This document shows, one piece after another, positions 53,904 through 60,766 of a stretch of 64,000 bases of DNA. Made by a program: the position numbers and the translations under genes. Numbering within the stretch: the first letter of the stretch is position 1; each line of letters starts with the position of its first letter. Under the pieces are notes generated by a model that had not been told where the DNA came from, did not search any database, and was given only the letters and a program-made list of their open reading frames with translations. Location: assembly GCF_042033325.1 (NCBI RefSeq), contig NZ_CP160095.1; one strand, written 5' to 3'. This DNA comes from Sneathia sanguinegens (GTDB lineage Bacteria; Fusobacteriota; Fusobacteriia; Fusobacteriales; Leptotrichiaceae).

Positions 53904-54595
53904 TGGTTAAAGGAATACAAATAGATATTAAAAATTTATCACTTAATTTAGGTAATACTTCCATCTTGGAAGATATCAATTTAAGAATAGAAAAAGGCAA
54001 AATTAATTGTTTGATTGGTCCTAATGGTGGTGGAAAGACTTCTCTTATCCGTTGTATTTTAGGTCAAGTACCATATGATGGGCAAATTGTACTTAGTTAT
54101 GAAGATAATAATAAAATAGGGTATGTACCTCAATTTTTAGAATTTGAAAGAAATTCACCTATTACAGTAGAGGACTTTTTAATGCTTTGCTATCAAACAA
54201 GTCCAGCATTCTTAGGGGTTTGTAGAAAGAATAGAAAATATTTTAATGAAATTTTAGAAGAAGTCGGTTTAACTGAAAAAAGAAAAAGATTACTAGGTAA
54301 TTTATCTGGTGGAGAATTACAAAGACTTTTACTTGCTCAAGCTATCAATCCTAGACCTAATCTTTTAATTTTAGATGAACCTTTTTCTGGTATTGATACC
54401 GTTGGTGAACAATATTTCATGAATGTTATTTCAAAATTAAAAAATGAAGGTGTTACAATATTATGGATACACCATAATATAAAGCAAGTCCGTAAAATGG
54501 CTGATGTTGTAACTTGTATAAAGAAAAAAGTTTGCTTCAGTGGAGAACCTGAAAAAGAATTGACTGATGATAAATTACTTGATATTTATGTCTAA
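53903..54595 (+). CDS. metal ABC transporter ATP-binding protein
   Basis: 230 aa, normal. Walker A IGPNGGGKTSLIR near residue 38, Q-loop VPQFLEFER, ABC signature LSGGELQRLLLA near 132, Walker B LLILDEPFSGID near 155 and the H-switch WIHHN near 192. ZnuC/MntB type by context. Coupled to the binding-protein gene by TAATG; the permease follows after 14 bp. Confidence 0.95.
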   Translation: MVKGIQIDIKNLSLNLGNTSILEDINLRIEKGKINCLIGPNGGGKTSLIRCILGQVPYDGQIVLSYEDNNKIGYVPQFLEFERNSPITVEDFLMLCYQTSPAFLGVCRKNRKYFNEILEEVGLTEKRKRLLGNLSGGELQRLLLAQAINPRPNLLILDEPFSGIDTVGEQYFMNVISKLKNEGVTILWIHHNIKQVRKMADVVTCIKKKVCFSGEPEKELTDDKLLDIYV

Positions 54596-54609
54596 AGGAG
54601 AAGAAAAAA

Positions 54610-55494
54610 ATGTTAGATGCAATTAGAAACTTTTTTATGCACCTCGCAGAAATAGGAGTTTTGCCAGATTATTTTAAATATGCTTTCGTAATTAATTCCC
54701 TATTATCTGCTCTATTTATAGGTCCAATTTTAGGTGGTTTGGGTACTATGGTTGTAACTAAGAGAATGGCTTTCTTCTCTGAATTTATAGGTCATGCTGC
54801 ACTAACAGGAATTGCCCTAGGTGTTTTATTAGGTGAGCCTTATGACTCTCCATATATTATGCTCTTTACATATTGCATAATTTTTGCTTTATTAATTAAT
54901 TTTACAAGAAATAGAACAAAAATGTCTTCCGACACTCTTATTGGAATCTTTTTATCTATTTCTATAGCACTAGGTGGAACATTAATAATTTTTGTTTCTT
55001 CTAAAGTAAATTCACATATGTTAGAAAGTGTTTTATTTGGTTCAATTTTAACAGTATCTGATAGAGATATTATAGTTCTATTTTTCTCAACTATACTTTT
55101 AATTTTAATTGTTATACCAAATTTCAACAAAATGCTTTTATCAAGCTTCAATACTAATTTAGCAATAGTTAAAGGAGTTCGTGTAAAATTTTTGGAATAT
55201 ATGTTTATCTTGCTAATTACTTTAGTTACAGTTTCATCAATAAAGATAATCGGTGCTTCCCTTGTTGAAGCTCTATTTTTAATACCTGCTGCTTCTGCTA
55301 AGAATTTATCAAAATCTATACGAACATTCTTTGTGTATAGCATATTATTTTCATTAATAAGTTGCATATTAGGAATACTTTTACCTTTATACTTTGATAT
55401 TACTATACCATCTGGTGGTTCAATAATATTAGTTGCCGCTATAATATTCTTTATAACAGTACTAATTAAAAATCTAAAAAGGAGCTTAAAATGA
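54610..55494 (+). CDS. metal ABC transporter permease
   Basis: 294 aa with eight to nine hydrophobic helices, ABC-3 (ZnuB/TroC) family. Conserved parts: GPILGGLGTMVVTKRMAFFSEFIGHAALTGIALG in pieces near 40-72, and the cytoplasmic coupling region IKIIGASLVEALFLIPAASAKNLSKS in pieces near 215-238. AGGAGA before the ATG. Its stop overlaps the next ATG as ATGA. Confidence 0.94.
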   Translation: MLDAIRNFFMHLAEIGVLPDYFKYAFVINSLLSALFIGPILGGLGTMVVTKRMAFFSEFIGHAALTGIALGVLLGEPYDSPYIMLFTYCIIFALLINFTRNRTKMSSDTLIGIFLSISIALGGTLIIFVSSKVNSHMLESVLFGSILTVSDRDIIVLFFSTILLILIVIPNFNKMLLSSFNTNLAIVKGVRVKFLEYMFILLITLVTVSSIKIIGASLVEALFLIPAASAKNLSKSIRTFFVYSILFSLISCILGILLPLYFDITIPSGGSIILVAAIIFFITVLIKNLKRSLK

Positions 55495-56360
55495 AAAAAC
55501 TACTTTTGTTACTTAGCTTTATTTGTAGCTTTAGCTTTGCAAAAAACTTAGTTTTAACTAATACTCAGGTTACATATACTATTGCTAATCTTTTAACAAA
55601 AAATACTGACATAGAAGTTAAAGATGTCTTTGAAACAAATTCTAGCATGGTAGCTGATCAAACAAAATCTTTTGTTGATGTAGATAAAGATAATTTAAAA
55701 GATGCTACAGCTGTTATTGATCTTCAAAGAGTTTGGAATGATGATTGTCTATTTGAACATGTTAGAAGAGAAAATATAAAAGTTATAGAAATAGATGCAA
55801 CTTATTCTTATCAAGATAATTCAAGTTTAGCATTATTAACAGATACTTATCATGAAGGTGAACATGAAGGAGAACCTAATCCGTATGCTTATTTGAATCT
55901 TAATAATTTATCAAAAATGTATAAGATTGTAGCCCATGATTTAGCTTTAATATTCCCACAAAATGCAGAAAAAATACAAACTAATTTAAATTCTGCCTTG
56001 AAAGATCTTGATAATTTAATTGATGAATACAATGAAATAGATATTGATGGTGCTATTACATTATCTGAAGATCTTAATTATCTTACATCATATTTAAATA
56101 TTTATACTAATTTAGTTGAATATGATACTATTACCAAGGACAATGTAAAGAAAATTATGGCTGATACTGGTCTTAAGACCTTTATTACTGAAAGACCTTT
56201 GAAAAAAGAAATTTCTGATGTAATTATCAAAAATGGTGGAAAGATTATTTTCATAAAAACTGGTGCTTTCCCTGAAGAAGATGAAAATAATGATGAATTA
56301 ATGCAAAAATTTGGTTTAATAAATATCTTAAAAGAAAATTTAAATGAATTGAAAAAATAG
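55491..56360 (+). CDS. second ZnuA-like binding protein, divergent
   Basis: 289 aa with signal peptide MKKLLLLLSFICSFSFA. The fold pattern (strand-helix start LVLTNTQVTYTIANLLTKNTD, long backbone helix with NAEKIQTNLNSALKDLDNL) recalls cluster A-I binding proteins. The usual His ligand positions are not conserved, and a His/Glu loop YHEGEHEGEPNPYAYL near residue 120-135 takes the place of the metal-binding region. It may be an accessory metal or metallophore binding protein. Coupled to the permease by ATGA. Confidence 0.6.
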   Translation: MKKLLLLLSFICSFSFAKNLVLTNTQVTYTIANLLTKNTDIEVKDVFETNSSMVADQTKSFVDVDKDNLKDATAVIDLQRVWNDDCLFEHVRRENIKVIEIDATYSYQDNSSLALLTDTYHEGEHEGEPNPYAYLNLNNLSKMYKIVAHDLALIFPQNAEKIQTNLNSALKDLDNLIDEYNEIDIDGAITLSEDLNYLTSYLNIYTNLVEYDTITKDNVKKIMADTGLKTFITERPLKKEISDVIIKNGGKIIFIKTGAFPEEDENNDELMQKFGLINILKENLNELKK

Positions 56361-56373
56361 GAGGAAGGTTTCA

Positions 56374-56802
56374 ATGAAAAAATTATTAGTTATGTTTCTA
56401 ACAATGCTAACATCAATGCTAGTATTTGCTCATGCACCTTTATTAGATGTAACTGACAATAATGATGGTTATGTATATATAGAAGGTGGTTATTCAAATG
56501 GTGAAGATGCTACTGGTACTGAAATTTGGGTAGTAGAAAATAAGAATTATAATGGTTCTGAAGAAGTATACAATGGAAAATTAGTCATCTTTCATGGATA
56601 CCTTGAAAAAGGTGCTCAATTAAAACTTCCTAAACCTAAGATTAGTAAATATATCGTAGTATTTGATGGAGGTCCTGGACACGAATTAGAAAAGAAAGGT
56701 CCAAAATTAACTAAGGATGAAATGGCTGCTTGGGAAAAAGCAATCGCTACTGACACAAAATTAGGTAAATGGAAAGATAAATGGTTAGGAAAAGTTAAAT
56801 AA
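56374..56802 (+). CDS. exported protein with predicted N-terminal His, metal operon
   Basis: 142 aa; I do not recognise the family. Signal peptide MKKLLVMFLTMLTSMLVFA; cleavage after it leaves HAPLLDVTDN as the mature N-terminus. A free amino-terminal His is a copper- or nickel-binding device in CopC, LPMO and DUF4198/NikK-type proteins. The rest is beta-rich (YVYIEGGYSNG, EIWVVEN, KYIVVFDGGPGHELEKKGP). A His near residue 112 may be a second ligand. Last gene of the operon, AGGAGG upstream, followed by a terminator. Function as a periplasmic metal carrier is inferred. Confidence 0.65.
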   Translation: MKKLLVMFLTMLTSMLVFAHAPLLDVTDNNDGYVYIEGGYSNGEDATGTEIWVVENKNYNGSEEVYNGKLVIFHGYLEKGAQLKLPKPKISKYIVVFDGGPGHELEKKGPKLTKDEMAAWEKAIATDTKLGKWKDKWLGKVK

Positions 56803-56809
56803 AAAATTT

Positions 56810-56835
56810 GCACCCAGTCTAATTATATTGGGTGC
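56810..56835. terminator. terminator between metal operon and adhesin locus
   Basis: GCACCCA (56810-56816) with TGGGTGC (56829-56835), T-rich on the plus side and AT-rich on the other. Serves the plus operon, and may also stop the minus-strand remnant gene that ends at 56846. Confidence 0.75.
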
Positions 56836-56845
56836 TTTATTAATT

Positions 56846-56986
56846 TTAATATAATTTCTTAATTATTTTTTTAAGAATTTCCTTTATTTCTTCATTTTCT
56901 TCAGCATATATATTTCTTCCACTTACAAGGAATAAACTTGAAATAAGTAAAATAAAATTAATTTTTTTCTTAACATCTATTTTCAT
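56846..56986 (-). pseudogene. 46-codon adhesin remnant: signal peptide joined to the C-terminal tail
   Basis: ATG at 56986 with TTGAGG about 8 nt upstream, TAA at 56846. Residues 1-28 are a signal peptide (MKIDVKKKINFILLISSLFL, VSGRNIYA), and residues 29-46 are EENEEIKEILKKIIKKLY, nearly the same as the extreme C-termini of the neighbouring YadA-like adhesins (ENQELKEIIKKLMNK, ELKEIVNKLIRK). All of head, stalk and anchor is missing. It still has a complete G9-spacer promoter. It is most simply an internal-deletion relic; a functional secreted micropeptide is less likely. Confidence 0.7.
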
Positions 56987-57018
56987 ACTAATACCTCAAT
57001 TCAAAAATCTCTTAATTA

Positions 57019-57047
57019 ATTCTACCCCCCCCCGCATTTATTTTCAA
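57019..57047 (-). promoter_or_regulatory. G9-spacer promoter of the adhesin remnant (17-bp spacer)
   Basis: Minus strand TTGAAA (57042-57047), ATAAATGC, nine G (57025-57033), TAGAAT (57019-57024). The spacer is exactly 17 bp, so this copy is predicted to be on. It shares TTGAAA-ATAAATG-Gn-TAGAATTAA with the promoter at 60687-60713. Confidence 0.7.
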
Positions 57048-57087
57048 AGTTTTTTTATAGTTTTTTTATATTTCTTTATTAACTATC

Positions 57088-57126
57088 AAAAAAAAATGAA
57101 ACCATAATTTTATTAAAGTTTCATTT
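57088..57126 (-). terminator. terminator of the 579-aa adhesin gene
   Basis: Minus strand AAATGAAAC (57118-57126), 15-nt loop, GTTTCATTT (57094-57102) and a run of T. It separates the adhesin gene from the remnant's promoter. Confidence 0.75.
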
Positions 57127-57147
57127 TTATCGATAATAGTTTTTTAA

Positions 57148-58887
57148 CTATTTATTCATTAATTTTTTAATAATCTCTTTCAATTCTTGATTTTCTTTTT
57201 CTAATTTATTTAATCTTTCTTCAAAATTATTACTTTTATTAACACTACCCATCATAACACTAGCTCCTATACCAAAGGCTAGATTACCCTTACTATTAAC
57301 TGATCCACTTAGTTTGTATGTTAAGTTTTGCTTATCATTTGTTCCACTAAAGCCTACTGCTACTGCATGAGATCCTCCATAGTATCCATATGATGCCGCT
57401 AAATTAAACTTTCTATCTCCACTTACTTGTGGTAAGTTAGCTATAGCTACTGCATTTGATACACCACTTAATACTAGGTCTGATTTTTTATCAAGTTTTG
57501 CAACTTTTTCATCTACATATGCTTTATCTGCCTTATTTGCCTTAATAGTTTTTAAGTCTTCTATTACAACAGCACTATTTCCATTTTCACTAGTTGTTTG
57601 TGCTGGTGTTGTATCTGAGCTTGTTGTATTGCCATCACCTAATGAACTTTTAATATTAGAAAGTTTATGTAATTCCTTAGCTTTTATAATAACCTCACCT
57701 GTGTATTCCTTATTCTTATCACTACCTTCTGTATAGTAGTATTTATTATTATACTTATACAAACTCTTGTTATCTTTAGTTGCATATTCAAATGGTGTAG
57801 AATCATCAACATAAGTCTTCAATTCTTTCAATTGTGCTACATTGACTGCATCTGTGTCATTATATCCTGCAGCAACATTTGCTATTTGTCTTGTATGTAT
57901 TTTACTAACTAGATCTTCAAAACCACCAACAGATACTACTCCAAAATCAGCTATCCATTCACTTTTATTTTTATATTCTTCTTCATTTAAATTATGTGGT
58001 CTATAACCAACTTCTTTACTAGCATCACCTGCTATAGAACGTATTCCTAACGCAACACTATTCATTCCATATGCATATGACTGACTACCAATAGCCGTAG
58101 AATACTTACCTAAACTTTTTGCATTTTCTCCTAATGACACAGCACCTTGATTTAAAGCTTTAGCTCCTGATCCGATAGATATTGTTGCATCTCCTATAGC
58201 TGACGCAACTTTCCCTATAGCAATATTCCCCTGAGTTCCAGAATTTTCAGCATTAGCTAACAATCCTATAACAACACTATTAGATGAATTATACGCTTTA
58301 CTAAAAGGCCCCAATACCGTATTATAGTCCAAATAATTTTTTTGTGTTTTTACAATCTGTTTTATAACTTCATCAGCTTTATCTTTATTTTCAATTACTT
58401 TTTGTATTTTATAGTCATTATAATAACCATATGGATCAAATGCTGAATACAATAGTTTATTATCATCTTGAGCACCTTTTTTTACTTTCTCAATAAGTGT
58501 ATCAATAAATTCAAAATCATATTCACCAATTTTAGATAATTTATCTTTTATTATATTTCTTATTTCACTTTTAGATTTATTTTTATTTTCTTCTATAGCA
58601 GATAAAATACCAGTATCTTTATATTTTTTACTAAGTTCTTTCGAAATTTCATCTTTAATTTCTTCTACTTTTTTATCCTTATTTTTTATAACTATATCTA
58701 GAATAGGATCATCAATTATATTATTTATACCTCCAATAACATTATTTCTACTTACCAATTTGTCATATTTTTCACGACTTCCTCCAAATATAATGTTGTA
58801 TTTAGTTACAAAATCTTTAGTAGTATCCGCATGCCCAATGTTTGCTATCATCATTAATGTAGCACAAATTAAAATAGACTTTTTCAT
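57148..58887 (-). CDS. YadA-like trimeric autotransporter adhesin, 579 aa
   Basis: Complete. Signal peptide MKKSILICATLMMIANIGHA. An unusual Lys/Asp-rich helical domain (about 25-195) comes before the head, which has only about six YadA repeats (VVIGLLANAENS to SVALGIRSIAGD, about 200-290). A neck motif IANVAAGYNDTDAVNVAQL is near 340, then a Thr/Ser-rich stretch, a short coiled-coil stalk, and the C-terminal anchor with SGVSNAVAIANLPQVSGDRKF and the GYYGGSHAVAVGFSG strands. It ends in a charged coiled-coil tail after the barrel, not in an aromatic residue. AAGGGG upstream; a T18 tract lies before it. Confidence 0.92.
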   Translation of the reverse strand: MKKSILICATLMMIANIGHADTTKDFVTKYNIIFGGSREKYDKLVSRNNVIGGINNIIDDPILDIVIKNKDKKVEEIKDEISKELSKKYKDTGILSAIEENKNKSKSEIRNIIKDKLSKIGEYDFEFIDTLIEKVKKGAQDDNKLLYSAFDPYGYYNDYKIQKVIENKDKADEVIKQIVKTQKNYLDYNTVLGPFSKAYNSSNSVVIGLLANAENSGTQGNIAIGKVASAIGDATISIGSGAKALNQGAVSLGENAKSLGKYSTAIGSQSYAYGMNSVALGIRSIAGDASKEVGYRPHNLNEEEYKNKSEWIADFGVVSVGGFEDLVSKIHTRQIANVAAGYNDTDAVNVAQLKELKTYVDDSTPFEYATKDNKSLYKYNNKYYYTEGSDKNKEYTGEVIIKAKELHKLSNIKSSLGDGNTTSSDTTPAQTTSENGNSAVVIEDLKTIKANKADKAYVDEKVAKLDKKSDLVLSGVSNAVAIANLPQVSGDRKFNLAASYGYYGGSHAVAVGFSGTNDKQNLTYKLSGSVNSKGNLAFGIGASVMMGSVNKSNNFEERLNKLEKENQELKEIIKKLMNK

Positions 58888-58930
58888 TTTTACTTCCCCT
58901 TTTTTTATTGTTTACACATATATTTTATTC

Positions 58931-58948
58931 AAAAAAAAAAAAAAAAAA
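58931..58948 (-). repeat. T18 homopolymer upstream of the 579-aa adhesin
   Basis: Eighteen A on the plus strand (T on the minus strand) 44-61 bp before the ATG at 58887. It immediately precedes a candidate -10 TAAAAT (58922-58927). No convincing -35 is visible. The remaining part of the 219-bp gap is AT-rich with nothing else recognisable. Tracts this long are prone to slippage. Confidence 0.7.
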
Positions 58949-59106
58949 CAGTTTTTTTTATAATTACTTGTTTATTTTTTAACTAAATGTTCTTTATATA
59001 CTGCATTTATTTAAATTTATATCTTTTAATTTCATAAACTTTTTTAACTAAATATATATATTTTTCAAAAAAATGACCCCATAATACATATGAGATCTTC
59101 TCATTA

Positions 59107-60666
59107 TTACTTACGAATTAATTTATTAACTATTTCTTTTAATTCTTTAATTTCTTGTCCTTGTTTATATATTTTTTCATCACGTTTTCTATTTTCTTCT
59201 TTTAATTGTTCTATAACCTTATCCTTATTATCAACACTTCCAAGCATAACTCCAGCACCAATACCTAATGCAAGATTTCCTTTTGTATTTACTGAACCAC
59301 TTAATTTATATATAAAGTTTTGCTTATCATTTGTTCCACTAAAGCCTACTGCTACTGAATGTGAGCCACCATAGTATCCATATGCTGCTGCTAAATTAAA
59401 CTTTTTATCTCCACTTACTTGTGGTAAGTTAGCTATAGCTACAGCGTTTGATATACCACTTAATGCTAGATCTGATTTTTTATTAATACCTTCTATTTTT
59501 TTATCTACTTCTTCATTTGAACCTTGGTTTTGTATACTCTTTTGGAGTTTCTTCAATTGTGCAACTGTTACTGCTTCATCATCTTCTGCACCATCTGCTA
59601 GACCTTGGATTCTTCTTTTTGCTTTATATACTGTTTCATTTCCTTTATTATCTTTATATACATATTTACCACCAACAGCTAATGCATATACATCTTTTGT
59701 ATCTTGATCTGTTAAATATCCTTTATTTTTAATTTCTTTAGTAGTACTAAATGAACCTATTGCTAATGAATTATTCATATTTACACTACTAAAATATCCT
59801 CCTATAATTGAACTGTTTGTAATTGGACTGTTTGTTGCATTTTCAATTTTTGATGCATAACCTTGTATATATGAATTTGTTGCATTTTTAATTTTTGATG
59901 ATTTACCTTGTATATATGAATTTTCAGAATTTAATATTTTATTATAATCTCCAAAAATATAGTTTGAATTTTTTGTAGTTGAATTTTTTGTAGTATCAAA
60001 AGTATTATCATCATTATTTATTTCACTTCCATATCCTTCAATATGTGAAAAAGCACTATTCTTTATATTATTATCATCACCATGAATAAATGCATTTTGT
60101 CCCTTTTCAACTTTATTTCTAAATCCAAAAACTTGTGAATGAAAACTTAAGCCTTTGACTGTATTTTCGCTTCCATTAATACTTGAAAATGAACTTCCAT
60201 TCAATTCATTATTATGACCTAAAACATTTGAATATTCACTAAATACCGCCTTATTATCATCACCAATAATACTTGAAGCATAATTACGATCTAGGTTATT
60301 TCTTTTACCTTGAATAAAAGCAAATTGGCTATCAGTAACTTTATTATTATCACCTACAAGCATTATACCATCATTATTATTATATTTTCCTTCATTTAAG
60401 ATTTCATTATCACTCCCTAACATCAAAGAGTTTTTACCAATTTCAAACTTATTATTATACCCTAATAGAAAATTATTATATCCTGTCTTTATCTTATGTC
60501 CAAAACCAACTAAAAAATTATGATCAGAATTTTCAGTTAAATTTGAAAAATCTTTTCCTCCATTGATTATTACATTTCCTTTATTGTCTACTGCATAATT
60601 TAATTTAGGTTCTATAGCTAAGCTTAAAATGCTTAAAAAACAACTAAATAAAATAATCTTCTTCAT
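59107..60666 (-). CDS. trimeric autotransporter adhesin with atypical Asn-rich head, 519 aa
   Basis: Complete. Signal peptide MKKIILFSCFLSILSLA. The head (about 30-310) is built of some 16 repeats of about 14-16 residues of the form (F/Y)xxIxGxxNxIxxS, for example SFSSINGSENTVKG and NAFIHGDDNNIKNS. These are related to, but richer in Asn/Asp than, the SxAIG repeats of YadA. Then a neck motif RRIQGLADGAEDDEAVTVAQL near 365, a very short stalk, the conserved YadA anchor (LPQVSGDKKF to GIGAGVMLGS) and a 35-residue coiled-coil tail. Start ATG at 60666, AGGGAG upstream. Driven by the G9 promoter 21 bp upstream. Confidence 0.92.
   Translation of the reverse strand: MKKIILFSCFLSILSLAIEPKLNYAVDNKGNVIINGGKDFSNLTENSDHNFLVGFGHKIKTGYNNFLLGYNNKFEIGKNSLMLGSDNEILNEGKYNNNDGIMLVGDNNKVTDSQFAFIQGKRNNLDRNYASSIIGDDNKAVFSEYSNVLGHNNELNGSSFSSINGSENTVKGLSFHSQVFGFRNKVEKGQNAFIHGDDNNIKNSAFSHIEGYGSEINNDDNTFDTTKNSTTKNSNYIFGDYNKILNSENSYIQGKSSKIKNATNSYIQGYASKIENATNSPITNSSIIGGYFSSVNMNNSLAIGSFSTTKEIKNKGYLTDQDTKDVYALAVGGKYVYKDNKGNETVYKAKRRIQGLADGAEDDEAVTVAQLKKLQKSIQNQGSNEEVDKKIEGINKKSDLALSGISNAVAIANLPQVSGDKKFNLAAAYGYYGGSHSVAVGFSGTNDKQNFIYKLSGSVNTKGNLALGIGAGVMLGSVDNKDKVIEQLKEENRKRDEKIYKQGQEIKELKEIVNKLIRK
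59455..59620 (-). repeat. 166-bp near-identical repeat, copy 1
   Basis: Compared by eye, this stretch (end of stalk and start of anchor in the 519-aa adhesin) is identical to 61190-61355 except for one base (GAACC against GCACC). Both copies have the same orientation, so recombination would delete or fuse genes. Confidence 0.85.
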
Positions 60667-60686
60667 TTAAAACATCTCCCTCTTTA

Positions 60687-60713
60687 ATTCTACCCCCCCC
60701 CATTTATTTTCAA
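60687..60713 (-). promoter_or_regulatory. G9-spacer promoter of the 519-aa adhesin (15-bp spacer)
   Basis: Minus strand TTGAAA (60708-60713), ATAAAT, nine G (60693-60701), TAGAAT (60687-60692). The spacer is 15 bp, shorter than the 17 that sigma-70-type polymerase prefers, so this copy is predicted to be off or weak. Eleven G would give 17 bp. Confidence 0.7.
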
Positions 60714-60740
60714 GACTTTTTTATATTAGTTATTTTTTAG

Positions 60741-60764
60741 GTCTAACTTTTGGGGATCAGTTCA
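60741..60764 (-). mobile_element. solitary IS3/IS150-type terminal inverted repeat (scar)
   Basis: Minus strand TGAACTGATCCCCAAAAGTT followed by AGAC, closely like the ends of IS3-family (IS150 group) insertion sequences as I remember them. No transposase or second end is visible within several kilobases. It lies in the 100-bp gap between two adhesin genes, 28 bp from the G9 promoter. Confidence 0.5.
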
Positions 60765-60766
60765 TA

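Noticed and set aside
54840..55367. 175-codon minus-strand frame
   Set aside because: Complement of the ABC-3 permease gene, which has helices and family motifs on the plus strand.
59050..59106. Terminator directly after the 519-aa adhesin
   Set aside because: A short ATGAGA/TCTCAT hairpin exists, but the T run lies too far from it, and the GGGGTC has no good partner.
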